From PCPOR2b sp965220385 (GTDB lineage Bacteria > Poribacteria > WGA-4E > PCPOR2b): a stretch of 64,000 bases of DNA. The notes under the pieces are model-generated. The model did not search any database, was not told the DNA's origin, and worked only from the letters and a program-made list of their open reading frames with translations. A program made the translations under genes and the position numbers. Position 1 is the first letter of the stretch, and each line of letters begins with the position of its first letter. Positions 18,516 to 28,852 of the stretch are shown here, in pieces. The stretch is taken from assembly GCA_965220385.1 (NCBI GenBank), contig OZ244825.1:4402001-4466000 (forward strand). Reading direction: 5' to 3'.

Positions 18516-21198
18516 GCACAATATCTTCGCCCTCATCGCTCTAATAGCGGTGACCCAATACGCTTGTGTAGAGTCAAGTCCACAGAAATTAGCTGAAAAG
18601 CGTCTGCAGGAAAAGGACTATCAAGGTGCCATCGAAGTATACCAAACGGTAGTCGATTCCAATCCCGAAACACCAGCGGCTCGTCAAGCGCAACTCAGCA
18701 TCGCCGGACTATACGTCGAAAAGATGAATCAACCCGATAAGGGCATTCAGATTTATCAAGATCTCATCGCTACCACCCCTGATAGCGACGAAGCTGCTCA
18801 AGCACACTGGCGACTGGGGCTTTACGCCTTCAAATCGAAAGACTATCAATCAGCGCAACAGTCCTTTAGCACTATCATCAATCAATTCCCGACATCGGAG
18901 TTCAGTCACAATGCCCAACTCATGCTGGCAAAAAGTTATGAGGAGGTACGCGAGTATCAGCAAGCGGTACAAATCTACGACAATGTAGCAAACCGCCACC
19001 CGGAGGGAAAACGAGCAACACAGGCGTTGGTCAATAAAGCCAGAATTCAGGCGGAACGCCTCCGAGATCAAAACGCCGCCAAACAAACCTACCAAGCCCT
19101 CGTCAAGAAGTACGGCAACATCGAAGGCACAGAAGAATCAGTTACCACTGCCAAGCAGGAACTCCGTTTGATGGGCGCAAGCATCCCTGAACCGGATGAT
19201 CAGTCCCTGACACACATGGAGCGTGCATTAGAACGGCAAAGGCAGCGCCGCGAAAGAGACCGCCCACGCGGCAGGGTTGAACGCAGTCCGGCGATGGGGG
19301 ACGTGCCAGATTATTCAGACTCCGGCTTTGGTGTAGATCCAGAAGAACTCATGAGACCCTGGAAACAGATCATTCAGGAAGCGGGCGCAGGCGGAGAAGG
19401 TCTTGAGGGCGCAGTTTATCACGACACTGTGCTTAAAATCGCTCAACTAAATTTGGATTCTGAAAATTATCGGGATGCCGGGGCGCTCTTCTTTCATGCA
19501 ATCAGACTCGCCGAACACAATCAAGCACAGATTGATCCGTATAGCTATCTTCGTCTCTCCTTCTGTTATGGCAAAGTCGGCATGCGTCAGCACGCCAGCG
19601 AAATGATAAGGAAAGCAGTCAAAAAAGATGGGACAGTGCTCGAAGCAATCATCAGGACCGCTGCCAATCAATACCTTGATGAAGATTACGAAAAAGCCAT
19701 TGAGACTTATAACTCTATCTTAGGGTTGAACAGGACCAAAGATCCGGAGATCTACTGGAGAATGGGGCTAGCATATAAAAAAATGGACGATCCGCACAGT
19801 GCGGTTGAAGCCTTTGAACACGCCATCGCTGTGAAAACTGAGTACACCAAGGCACTTCAAAGCCTCGCCGAAGTGCTGCACTACCGACTGAGAAATACGG
19901 ACAGAGCCGCGATCTTTCAGGATCTCGTCGATCAGAAAGGTGAAACCTATGCCGGTGAAAATGAATTGGCAAATCTCTGCTACAAATATGGCAACTACGG
20001 CTGGGCAAAATCGAAGTACGAACTCGCAGCGCGGATTGCCCAAAACGAAAAGACAGAGGATACAACCCCATTTCAGAGAAGGGGGATAGACAACCGGGTT
20101 GTCTACGTAAAGGTACGCGCAGCAATGGCGGCATACAAGGGTGAAATGGAGGAGAAAGCGCAAGAAATTATCGATACACTCGCCTCTGAATACCCCAACC
20201 ATCCACTCATACCGTATGGACGTGGACAACTCGCCGCCCTCGAAGGCGATATGGATACTGCAATCACCGCCTTCAAAGCGTCGATAGAACAAGATCCGAG
20301 TCTCTATGCAGCACCCATCGCGTTGGGCGAATACTATCTGTCACAGGGACATACCGAAGAAGCAATCGCGTTATGGCAAAAATCTCTCAGAGCCAATCCA
20401 CTGAACCGTGTGGTACGTCACCGTCTACACGAGTTGACAAAGCGGGTTCCTATAAACACCGAGCCAACCGGGGTCAGTTCCAATTCCGAGGATTCGGAAC
20501 AACCGAGTGGTGTTGAAAAATCAACAACCTCCCCTCAACCCAGCATCACTAAACGATCTGGCGCGCCGAGGCATACGAGCCTGCCCACAAAACGACGCAC
20601 AATCTATCCTAAGCGCCGTATCCCAAAATCGCAATTACCGACCGCATTCCTCGTCGGACTGGGCGAGAGTCAAGTCATCGACGCACACGGAGAACCAACT
20701 CAAACCCTGCCCGCTGTAGCCAGCATCCCAAGTTCCACAAAGCGATTAGCCTACGGCGATCCCATACGCGATGCAGCACAGATCGCTACCGTTGAAGGTT
20801 CAGAGTTCATCCTCGGAGAAGAAGGAGTACTCGGATTCCGCAAAATCTACGCTGGAGACATCAATGCAGTACCAGGCAGCCCGGTAGAGTATCCCTCCGT
20901 GATCAGTGAAATTCCCGAGGCATTGGCTTCAACACCTTGCCATGTTATCAACGAAAAAATCATCGATACAAACAAGTACTTCCTTATTGTCCAAAAGGCT
21001 CAGATAGTCTGGCTACTTGATTCGGAACGCTGGGTAGCAACGGTGTATACCACCTATCCAGCCGAAGATCGTAATTCAGATCGGACCATCAATAAATACA
21101 AACCAAAACTGAAGGACTACCGCATCATGGAACTTTTGGTGACAGCGCGGGACATACCACTCAACATCAACCTAAACTATGGTGGATTAGACAAATAA
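18502..21198 (+). CDS. TPR envelope protein, paralogue 2 of 3, with BamE-like tail
   Basis: The 898-residue protein is similar to paralogue 1 along its whole length. It has the short export segment ending TQYAC (C22), TPR arrays before and after a basic RERDRPRGR linker, and the tail with VGLGESQVIDAHGEPTQ. Its ATG lies inside the 3' end of paralogue 1 (14-bp overlap). Some segments are almost identical to the paralogues at DNA level, for example the codons for DPEIYWR, which suggests recent duplication or gene conversion. Confidence 0.75.
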   Translation: MKVVRHNIFALIALIAVTQYACVESSPQKLAEKRLQEKDYQGAIEVYQTVVDSNPETPAARQAQLSIAGLYVEKMNQPDKGIQIYQDLIATTPDSDEAAQAHWRLGLYAFKSKDYQSAQQSFSTIINQFPTSEFSHNAQLMLAKSYEEVREYQQAVQIYDNVANRHPEGKRATQALVNKARIQAERLRDQNAAKQTYQALVKKYGNIEGTEESVTTAKQELRLMGASIPEPDDQSLTHMERALERQRQRRERDRPRGRVERSPAMGDVPDYSDSGFGVDPEELMRPWKQIIQEAGAGGEGLEGAVYHDTVLKIAQLNLDSENYRDAGALFFHAIRLAEHNQAQIDPYSYLRLSFCYGKVGMRQHASEMIRKAVKKDGTVLEAIIRTAANQYLDEDYEKAIETYNSILGLNRTKDPEIYWRMGLAYKKMDDPHSAVEAFEHAIAVKTEYTKALQSLAEVLHYRLRNTDRAAIFQDLVDQKGETYAGENELANLCYKYGNYGWAKSKYELAARIAQNEKTEDTTPFQRRGIDNRVVYVKVRAAMAAYKGEMEEKAQEIIDTLASEYPNHPLIPYGRGQLAALEGDMDTAITAFKASIEQDPSLYAAPIALGEYYLSQGHTEEAIALWQKSLRANPLNRVVRHRLHELTKRVPINTEPTGVSSNSEDSEQPSGVEKSTTSPQPSITKRSGAPRHTSLPTKRRTIYPKRRIPKSQLPTAFLVGLGESQVIDAHGEPTQTLPAVASIPSSTKRLAYGDPIRDAAQIATVEGSEFILGEEGVLGFRKIYAGDINAVPGSPVEYPSVISEIPEALASTPCHVINEKIIDTNKYFLIVQKAQIVWLLDSERWVATVYTTYPAEDRNSDRTINKYKPKLKDYRIMELLVTARDIPLNINLNYGGLDK

Positions 21199-21242
21199 GT
21201 GGACATTTGCCGACAACTTCGACCTTCGAGAAGTTTCTGAAG

Positions 21243-21274
21243 TCCCCCTGACAAGGGGGATTTAGGGGGTTGGT
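21243..21274. repeat. CCCCCT-gaca-AGGGGG dispersed-type repeat
   Basis: TCCCCCT (21243-21249) and AGGGGGA (21254-21260) form a 7-bp hairpin around GACA, followed by TTTAGGGGGTTGG. This pattern is familiar from many bacterial genomes as a dispersed intergenic repeat. Here it separates paralogues 2 and 3 and may also end the transcript. Confidence 0.6.
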
Positions 21275-21350
21275 TGTGTATTGAAAGTGTATCAGTAATT
21301 CTAAAATCTACCATAAGATCGAATTGCTAACGCCACAACGGAGGATTAAT

Positions 21351-23390
21351 ATGAAAATTGCTTTGAATCTCCCGACAAGTCGGGATTCTCGGAACGGAAC
21401 CGATCCCATCGGGGCTATTAGGTTCAGCATCTTCTTTCTGTTGGTTGCTGCAGTGACCATAACCCAATACGCCTGCATTTCAAAGGGCATGGACGAACAG
21501 ATCGACCAACTCATCCAAGAGAAGGACTACCGAGGCGCAGCCGATGCCTATCAGTCCATTATCGATTCCAAGCCCGGCACATCGGAGGCGCGTCAGGCGC
21601 AGCTGGGTATTGCCAAGTTATACATCGACAGAATGAATCAACCCGAACAGGGAGTCAAAGTCTACCAAGACCTTCTCACCGCAGCACCCGACAGCGATGA
21701 GGCTCCCGAAGCACACTGGCAACTGGGGCTTCGTGCCTTCAAGGCGGAAGATTACGAATCGGCACAACAATCCTTTGACACCATTGTCAACAAATTTCCG
21801 GGCTCAGAGCGTAGTCATAACGCGCAGCTGATGTTGGCAAAAAGCTACGAGGAAGCCAGCAATTATGAGAAAGCCGCAGAGGTCTACGACAACGTAGCAA
21901 ATCGTCATCCGGAGGGCAAACGAGCGACACAGGCGTTAGTCAATAAAGCCAGAATTGAGCAGGAATATCTCAACAATCAAGCCGCCGCCCAAGAAACCTA
22001 CCAGTCCCTCGTTAAGGAGTATGGAGCGCGCGAGGGCACAGAAGAATCGGTAGAGGAAGCAAAAAAAGCACTTCAACTGATGGGGGCACATATCCCTAAG
22101 CCCGACGAGCCAGATGCACAGGACCTCTCGACAGAATTTAACCGCAGACTCAACTACCGAGATCGACGTCGAGCAGAACGCGAGGCGGCAGGCTTTGAGT
22201 CCAGCCCAGCAACGGGATTGCCAAGTGACTTCCCAGACTCCGGTTTAGGTGTAAATCCCGAAGAGGTTATGGAACCCTATAAGCAAACCATTATGCAAGA
22301 AAGTGCCGGGGCAGAAGGTTTGGAACCCGAAGTGTATCACGATACCGTGCTCAAAATCGCGCTTCTAAAGTTGCAGTTCCAGGAGTATCGAGATGCCGCC
22401 GTACTGTTCTTTTACGCCATCGAGCTTGCCAAACGCGAGAACGCACGGATCGATCCATATAGCTTTCTCCGTCTATCGGTCTGCTACCGGAAAATAGGCA
22501 TGTACCAGCGCGCGGCAGCAGTGCTACGAGAAGCCGTGAGAAGGGATATAAATGTTCTTGAGGCTGTTGTCGTAACAGGTGATAACCAGTACTTAGATGA
22601 AGAATACGAGCGAGCCATTGAGACTTACAGCTCTATTTTGGGCCTAAACCGCAGCAGGGATCCGGAGATCTACTGGAGATTAGGGCTCGTCTATCAGAAG
22701 ATGGGTAACTACGAAAAAGAGGCGGAATTCTGTGAACGTGCAATCGCTTCCAAAACCGACTATGTCGACGCACTCCAGAGCCTCGCGTACGTGCTTGATC
22801 GCCATCTCAAGGATAAACAACGGGCGAGAATTTTCGCCGACCTGGCTACAGGGCAGGGCAACAGTTACGAAGGCGAAATAGAGCTTGGCGCAATCTGCTA
22901 CAAATACGGCAACTATACCTGGGCAAAGACAAAATATAAAGCCGCTGCCGGTCTTGTGAAACGCCAGAAAAAAGCCTCAACGCCACCAGCAGAAAAGCTA
23001 ATCCTTGACAATCGGATAATCTACGCGCAGGTACATGCAGCCATGGCGTTTTACAGAGCCGAGATGGCAGATAACGCTCAGGAAATATTTGACACAATTG
23101 CCACCGAATATCCGGATCACGCGCTGAGACATTACGGAAATGGACAGATGGCTCTTATCAAGGGAGACCCCGATACCGCTATCGCAGAGTTCCAAGCATC
23201 TATGGAAAAGGATCCGACATTGCACCACGCAGCTATCGCCCTCGGTGAATACTATATCTCGCAAGGCGACACCGATGAGACAGAGGCATTATGGAGCGGA
23301 TTCCTTAAAAGGAACCACCGTAATCGCCTGGTGCGGCAACGGCTCGGCAAGTTGAAAGCACAGCTTGAAGCGGAAACAAACTCAGATTAG
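21351..23390 (+). CDS. TPR envelope protein, paralogue 3 of 3, lacking the tail
   Basis: This 679-residue paralogue ends where the BamE-like tail begins in the other two. Start 21351 has GGAGG six bases upstream; an upstream in-frame TTG (21324) would place that site inside the gene and is rejected. The hydrophobic segment ends TQYAC with C42, twenty residues later than in paralogue 2. The extra residues (about 7-21) are encoded by a copy of the palindromic CCCGAN repeat, so the repeat has apparently inserted in frame into the signal-peptide region. The TPR arrays match the paralogues. Confidence 0.75.
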   Translation: MKIALNLPTSRDSRNGTDPIGAIRFSIFFLLVAAVTITQYACISKGMDEQIDQLIQEKDYRGAADAYQSIIDSKPGTSEARQAQLGIAKLYIDRMNQPEQGVKVYQDLLTAAPDSDEAPEAHWQLGLRAFKAEDYESAQQSFDTIVNKFPGSERSHNAQLMLAKSYEEASNYEKAAEVYDNVANRHPEGKRATQALVNKARIEQEYLNNQAAAQETYQSLVKEYGAREGTEESVEEAKKALQLMGAHIPKPDEPDAQDLSTEFNRRLNYRDRRRAEREAAGFESSPATGLPSDFPDSGLGVNPEEVMEPYKQTIMQESAGAEGLEPEVYHDTVLKIALLKLQFQEYRDAAVLFFYAIELAKRENARIDPYSFLRLSVCYRKIGMYQRAAAVLREAVRRDINVLEAVVVTGDNQYLDEEYERAIETYSSILGLNRSRDPEIYWRLGLVYQKMGNYEKEAEFCERAIASKTDYVDALQSLAYVLDRHLKDKQRARIFADLATGQGNSYEGEIELGAICYKYGNYTWAKTKYKAAAGLVKRQKKASTPPAEKLILDNRIIYAQVHAAMAFYRAEMADNAQEIFDTIATEYPDHALRHYGNGQMALIKGDPDTAIAEFQASMEKDPTLHHAAIALGEYYISQGDTDETEALWSGFLKRNHRNRLVRQRLGKLKAQLEAETNSD

Positions 23391-23423
23391 AAATTTGACT
23401 TCAGGAAAGGAACAGTAGACTGA

Positions 23424-24227
23424 ATGCACGAACCCGCGGAAATCCTAAAATCGGTTGAAGGGCTCGCCCGAGAAGCCGGTGACATTTTGATGGAGTACTA
23501 TGGAGAAATTCATAGCATTGACTACAAGGGTATCGGTGATATTGTAACCGAAGCGGACAAAGCCTCCGAGCAACTCATCACAGCACGGCTGGAATCCCGT
23601 TTTCCAGACTACGCCACCCTCGGCGAGGAATTTGGAATGTCTGCGGTACAATCGGACCACTGCTGGGTCACAGATCCCTTGGACGGAACAGCAAACTATG
23701 CAGCGCGTTGCCCAATCTTTGCAGTTGCGATTGGGCTGCTGCACAACGGTATCCCAGTTCTGGGCGTAATTTTCGATCCCAACACCGACCGGATGTTCAG
23801 CGCGGTCAAGGATGGCGGCGCAACATTGAACGGGATGCCTATTCACGTCAACGACCGCCAAGAATTAGATCCCATTGGGCTATTCGGATTTGGATCGCCG
23901 GTCCTCGAAATACTTCACCCGTTCATACAGAAAGCCGGCAAAGGTCGCAGCCTCGGTTCCGCAGCACTTCATATCTGTTCCGTCGCTTCCGGTTACTTTG
24001 ATGGAAGTTTCGACCTCTACACAAAACTCTGGGATATCGCTGCGGCAGCCATTATTCTGCAAGAAGCCGGCGGTAGTATAACCCAGCCATCGGGTGCGCC
24101 ACTCTTCCCGTTAGCACCCGATTCCCCCGCCTATGAAGGGCACGATGTCCCCTTTCTGGCAACCAATGGCAAGATACATGCGGAATGCCTAAGCACGCTC
24201 AAAGAAAATGAAGAAAAACAAACATAA
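23424..24227 (+). CDS. Inositol monophosphatase family protein
   Basis: This 267-residue magnesium-dependent phosphatase carries the family signatures: GEEF (67-70), DPLDGT (84-89) and, near the C-terminus, LWDIAAAAI with the metal-binding aspartate. Substrates in the family include inositol phosphates, histidinol phosphate, PAP and fructose bisphosphate. The sequence does not decide between them. AGGAAAGGAA lies upstream of the ATG. Confidence 0.9.
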   Translation: MHEPAEILKSVEGLAREAGDILMEYYGEIHSIDYKGIGDIVTEADKASEQLITARLESRFPDYATLGEEFGMSAVQSDHCWVTDPLDGTANYAARCPIFAVAIGLLHNGIPVLGVIFDPNTDRMFSAVKDGGATLNGMPIHVNDRQELDPIGLFGFGSPVLEILHPFIQKAGKGRSLGSAALHICSVASGYFDGSFDLYTKLWDIAAAAIILQEAGGSITQPSGAPLFPLAPDSPAYEGHDVPFLATNGKIHAECLSTLKENEEKQT

Positions 24228-24254
24228 CTCGTAATAATAAGGAGATTCCCCTAC

Positions 24255-27200
24255 ATGTCCATCCCGAAACTATCTGTGGGTAATCCAGTCCTATCGAATC
24301 TACTGATGATGATCATCATCATATTCGGTGTCTACGCCTGGATTGTCCTGCCCAGAGAATTGGTTCCCGAAATCTCTTTTCAGTCCGCGACAGTAACCAC
24401 ATTCTATCCCGGTGCCTCTTCGGAAGACGTTGAAAAACTGGTCACTGTGCCAATTGAAGATGCAATCGAGGAGAATGTAAATAAAACTGATATCATTGCA
24501 TCCATCTCATCAGAGGGGAGGTCACTGGTCACCATCCAGTTTGAGGAAATTAGCGATCGCGACTTTGACAAAGAGTTTCAGAACCTTCGGACAGCAGTTG
24601 ATAGAGTCAATACCCTCCCGACTGAGATTTTGGACGAACCCCAAGTGCAAGAGATTAACACGTCAAGCGGTTTTCCGATGTTGACCATTGTCGTCGGGGG
24701 CGAGATCTCGGAAAACCAGATGAAGGAAATTGCCGAAGATCTGAAAGATGAGATTGTCGAAATCAAAAATGTCTCTGGCGTCCGACTTGCGGGTGTGCGG
24801 GAAAGAGAAATCTGGGTCGAAGCCAATCCGGATCAGTTAAAAGCATATAATCTCCCTATCGAAGTGGTCATCAATGCGCTGAGAACCCATAACCTGAACC
24901 TCCCCGCGGGCACATTAGAGATGGGAACATCAGAGTATCTGGTCCGCACAATGGGGGAGTTTAACAACCTGCAGGAGATTGAAAATGCGATTATACGTGC
25001 TCGGCCAACCGGAACGCCACTGCGGGTACGTGATGTTGCAACCGTCTCCGATACCTATGAAAAACCGCGTACGTTATCGCACATCAACGGTCAGCCATCA
25101 ATCAGCCTATCTGTCCAAAAGAAGACGGAGGGCAATACTATCAGGTTGGTTAAGCAGATTCGAGAACTGGTCGAGCAGCGCAAACAAAATCTGCCAGAAG
25201 GCACAGAGCTCTCAGTGGTGAACGACTATTCCGTTATCTTACAGGAACGGTTAGGAATCCTACAAAATAATGCCATCTTTGGATTAATCTTGGTTGTTGT
25301 ACTACTCTATATTTTTATGGGATGGCGCAATGCGTTTTTTGCCGCATTAGGAATTCCGGTCGCATTTATGGCAACCTTCTTCTTTTTGCATTGGTCAGGA
25401 TATACTCTCAGCGGTGTCGCGTTATTCGGCTTAATTCTCGTCGTTGGTATCGTTGTGGATGATGCAATTGTTGTCATTGAAAACGTGTTCCGTCGTATTC
25501 AGGAGGGGATGCCCCCGAAACAGGCAGCGATCACCGGAGCCCAAGAAGTAGGGTGGCCCGTCCTTGCAGCAAGTTTGACCACAATCGCTGCGTTCGGTCC
25601 CCTCATGTTTATGTCTGGCACTTCAGGCCAGTTTCTACGAATCGTTCCTATCACCGCTATCTTGGTAATTCTGGCATCGTTGTTTGAAGTTTTTATGATC
25701 CTACCGTCCCATATCGCCGAGTGGGGCAAGGCGCAAAGCCGACAACAACGGCGACATGTGTGGTTCGATCGAATCCGAAGACGCTACGTGCATGTACTAA
25801 AAGGGACGATTCGGTGGCGTTATGTAGTCGTCTGTGGTGTCTTAGTCTTTGGGATATTGGTCTGTATCGGCGCATTTTCGCAGTTAGAAAGACAGCTCTT
25901 TCCCGGCGAAGATTTTCCGCAATTTTACATCAAAGCGGAAATGCCACCTTCGTTTGGGCTAAAAGAGACCTCCGCCGTTTTGGCACAGGTCGAAGAAGTT
26001 GCCATGTCTCTGCCCTCTGATGAACGCATCGCTGTCGTCACAAACGTCGGATTGGTCACACCAACCTCTCTGCTGCAAGGTTCAAGCGTCCGCTCCAACG
26101 TCGGCGAAGTGCTTGTTGAATTAGTCCCAAAGAACCAACGGGCGCGGGGTACAGATGCGATTATCGCAGATCTCCGGGGGAAGGTCGAGGCAATCAGCGG
26201 CATTGAAAAACTCACATTTGATGCACAACAAGGGGGACCGCCACAGGGAACAGATGTGGAGGTGAAAGTTAAAGGGGAACGGTTCGATCAGTTAGAGACA
26301 ATTGCCAATTTACTCCAAGACAAATTGCATCAGATGGACGGTGTCTATGATATACGGGACGATTTTGTGACAGGGAAGTCGGAAATCCGCCTGCGTGTTA
26401 AGGAAGATAGGGCACATCAGTACGGCTTGAATATCTTTCAAATCGCTTACAATGTTCGCAACGCACTTCAAGGAAATATAACCACAACCTATCGTGATGC
26501 CGATGAATCGATCGACGTCATTGTGAAATACGATTCAGATGATTTACAATCAATCGCCAATCTTGAGGAGCTGCTGATTCCAACACCGAACGGAACGATG
26601 GTGCCCCTCAGAGATGTCGTTAGAGCACAAGAGGAGGGTGGGTATTCGGAAATCCGCCGATTTGAGAATGAGCGGGCAATCACTGTATCAGCCGCCGTGG
26701 ACAGCGATAAAATCAGTGCCTTCGCAGTCAACCAAGTATTGATTCAGACCTTTAAAGATATTGAATCGCTCTATCCCGGTTACCGTCTCGATTTTCGTGG
26801 CGTCTTCGACCAAATCAATGAATCATTTGGGCAACTGGGAAGACTGTTTCTCGTCGGCATTTTAATCATGTACGTTATATTGGGCGCGCAGTTCAAGTCG
26901 TTTATTCAGCCGGTCATTATCCTCTTTGCCGTGCCGTTCGGTTTTATGGGTTCAATGGTTGGGTTATTAATCATCGGCGCACCGTTGAGCATGGTCGCGC
27001 TTTTCGGCACTGTTGCATTGGCGGGGATCGTTGTCAACGACTCCATTGTAATGATAGACTTTATAAATCAGTACCGGCTACACGGTTATAACAAGTGGCG
27101 AGCTATCTTAAAAGGCGGAAGTGTTCGATTACGTCCGATTATCTTGACCTCCGTCACCACAGTCTGCGGCTTAATTCCGATGGCAATCGGGTTGGGAGGA

Positions 27201-27395
27201 AAATCCCCGATTTGGCAGCCGATTGCGTACACAATTATCTTTGGGTTGTCCGCCGCAACCCTCTTGACGGTGTTTGTCATGCCCGCATTATATGCAATAA
27301 CAGCGGATATACGCGAACTGTTCATCAGGCGTGAGCGGATGACCGAACCGGTATTCGACAACACCTCTCTCATCGGAGAGCGTGCGGACGATTAA
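24255..27395 (+). CDS. RND efflux transporter permease (AcrB/HAE1-like)
   Basis: This 1046-residue inner-membrane proton antiporter has the RND plan: one N-terminal helix (about 15-33), a large periplasmic loop, helices from about 335, a second loop and a final bundle. D402/D403 in GIVVDDAIVVIENV mark the TM4 proton relay, and VNDSIVMIDF marks the repeat half. Members export drugs, lipids or other amphipathic compounds with a periplasmic adaptor and an outer-membrane channel. Neither partner gene is adjacent, so it must borrow them or act without them. AAGGAG precedes the ATG. Confidence 0.92.
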   Translation: MSIPKLSVGNPVLSNLLMMIIIIFGVYAWIVLPRELVPEISFQSATVTTFYPGASSEDVEKLVTVPIEDAIEENVNKTDIIASISSEGRSLVTIQFEEISDRDFDKEFQNLRTAVDRVNTLPTEILDEPQVQEINTSSGFPMLTIVVGGEISENQMKEIAEDLKDEIVEIKNVSGVRLAGVREREIWVEANPDQLKAYNLPIEVVINALRTHNLNLPAGTLEMGTSEYLVRTMGEFNNLQEIENAIIRARPTGTPLRVRDVATVSDTYEKPRTLSHINGQPSISLSVQKKTEGNTIRLVKQIRELVEQRKQNLPEGTELSVVNDYSVILQERLGILQNNAIFGLILVVVLLYIFMGWRNAFFAALGIPVAFMATFFFLHWSGYTLSGVALFGLILVVGIVVDDAIVVIENVFRRIQEGMPPKQAAITGAQEVGWPVLAASLTTIAAFGPLMFMSGTSGQFLRIVPITAILVILASLFEVFMILPSHIAEWGKAQSRQQRRHVWFDRIRRRYVHVLKGTIRWRYVVVCGVLVFGILVCIGAFSQLERQLFPGEDFPQFYIKAEMPPSFGLKETSAVLAQVEEVAMSLPSDERIAVVTNVGLVTPTSLLQGSSVRSNVGEVLVELVPKNQRARGTDAIIADLRGKVEAISGIEKLTFDAQQGGPPQGTDVEVKVKGERFDQLETIANLLQDKLHQMDGVYDIRDDFVTGKSEIRLRVKEDRAHQYGLNIFQIAYNVRNALQGNITTTYRDADESIDVIVKYDSDDLQSIANLEELLIPTPNGTMVPLRDVVRAQEEGGYSEIRRFENERAITVSAAVDSDKISAFAVNQVLIQTFKDIESLYPGYRLDFRGVFDQINESFGQLGRLFLVGILIMYVILGAQFKSFIQPVIILFAVPFGFMGSMVGLLIIGAPLSMVALFGTVALAGIVVNDSIVMIDFINQYRLHGYNKWRAILKGGSVRLRPIILTSVTTVCGLIPMAIGLGGKSPIWQPIAYTIIFGLSAATLLTVFVMPALYAITADIRELFIRRERMTEPVFDNTSLIGERADD

Positions 27396-27434
27396 AATCT
27401 CACACTCTATACAACCTTTTTTAGAGGAGTTCTT

Positions 27435-28457
27435 ATGTCAAATATGAAAACTGTTGTTACTGCTGATGAACTACGAGCGCGACTCGACCGATTGCCGAGA
27501 TTGTCTTTGGCAGATCTGCCGACGCCGCTGCTCGACTGCCCACGCCTATCCAAAGCCTTGGACGGTCCCCGCATCCTCGTTAAGCGGGAAGATCAGACCG
27601 GGATGGCATTTGGAGGGAACAAAGTCCGCGAGTTCGAGTACTCAGTCGCTCCCGCCGTGGAGGGTGGATACGATGTTCTGCTGCACGGTGCCGCATCCCA
27701 ATCCAATCAGTCACGCTTAACGGCGGCGGTCGCAGCACGACTGGGACTGAAAGCGGTGATGGTAGGCAAAAAGGATGCTCGCGCCGAGCCGGTGAACGGA
27801 AACCTGCTGCTGAGCCACCTGTTTGGGGCGGAAGTTAATCTCGTGGAAACCGCCGAAGAGAGGGAAGCGGTGCTCGAACGCCTAGAATCAGAAGGAAGGC
27901 GGGTCTACAACACCAGCAGCGACGGATACTACCTACGAAGTGTCTCCTATGTGGACGGCTTCCTCGAACTATGGGGTCAGCTTCAAGACCGAAACATCCA
28001 GCCCGACGCACTCTATGTCTGTTCAGGCGTGCATACCCATGTAGGATTGGTGGTCGGGGCACGGGCATTGGGGATTCCACTGAGGGTTGTAGGGATCAGC
28101 CCCAGTCCACAGGACAACGCAGAATCAAACGCTAATCTTGCAAAGGTCTCTAACGAAGTATCTCAGATTCTGGATCTGGATCTGGATTTCTCCGGAGCTG
28201 ATTTCGAGAGTTACGGAGAATACGCAGGCGACGCCTACGGCACAGTAACCTCCGGCAGCAAAGAAGCGGTCATTTTGGCTGCACAAACAGAGGCACTGGT
28301 GCTGGATCCGGTTTATACGGGCAAGGCGTTTGGGGGAATGATAGATCACATCCGACAAGGACAATTCACGGGGGATCAAACGGTGGTGTTTGTCCATACC
28401 GGCGGAACACCCGCCCTGTTCGCCTACGGAAATGAGATCTTAGGAAAATCCGAATAA
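27435..28457 (+). CDS. PLP-dependent D-cysteine desulfhydrase / ACC deaminase family
   Basis: This 340-residue fold-type II PLP enzyme has the lysine that binds the cofactor in GGNKVRE (K63), followed by HGAASQSNQSR as the phosphate/substrate region. The C-terminal HTGGTPALFAY is a family hallmark. It would deaminate D-cysteine, 1-aminocyclopropane-1-carboxylate or a related amino acid. The active-site differences that separate these functions cannot be settled by eye. AGAGGAG precedes the ATG. Confidence 0.88.
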   Translation: MSNMKTVVTADELRARLDRLPRLSLADLPTPLLDCPRLSKALDGPRILVKREDQTGMAFGGNKVREFEYSVAPAVEGGYDVLLHGAASQSNQSRLTAAVAARLGLKAVMVGKKDARAEPVNGNLLLSHLFGAEVNLVETAEEREAVLERLESEGRRVYNTSSDGYYLRSVSYVDGFLELWGQLQDRNIQPDALYVCSGVHTHVGLVVGARALGIPLRVVGISPSPQDNAESNANLAKVSNEVSQILDLDLDFSGADFESYGEYAGDAYGTVTSGSKEAVILAAQTEALVLDPVYTGKAFGGMIDHIRQGQFTGDQTVVFVHTGGTPALFAYGNEILGKSE

Positions 28458-28489
28458 TTCATAACTTTAGACCAAAGGAGATACTCAGC

Positions 28490-28795
28490 ATGAATGTCAT
28501 CGCGGATCTATGCGTTGTTCCGATAGGGGTCGGCGTGTCGGTCTCCAAATATGTCGCCGAGTGCGAACGTATCCTCAAGGATGCAGGGTTGAAAACCAAA
28601 CTACACGCCTACGGCACCAATATCGAAGGGGAGTGGGATACGGTTTTCGACGCAATCAAGCGGTGTCATCAGGTTGTGCATGAGATGGGCGCCCCTCGGA
28701 TCAGCACAACGCTCAAGTTCGGCACACGCACCGACCGCGCACAGACGATGGACGACAAGATAAGCAGCGTTGTCCATCAACTGACAGACGCATAA
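28490..28795 (+). CDS. MTH1187/YqgV family thiamine-binding-like protein
   Basis: This 101-residue ferredoxin-like protein belongs to the DUF77 family; MNVIADLCVVPIG and the terminal TTLKFGTRTD are recognisable. Some members bind thiamine or related small molecules and form tetramers. It lies 32 bp after the PLP enzyme on the same strand with an AAAGGAG site, so the two may be cotranscribed. Function in this organism is unknown. Confidence 0.82.
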   Translation: MNVIADLCVVPIGVGVSVSKYVAECERILKDAGLKTKLHAYGTNIEGEWDTVFDAIKRCHQVVHEMGAPRISTTLKFGTRTDRAQTMDDKISSVVHQLTDA

Positions 28796-28852
28796 GCACC
28801 AAACGCCGCTATGCCTATCTGATGCACTGTATCAGGTTGAGGGTAGCAAAAT

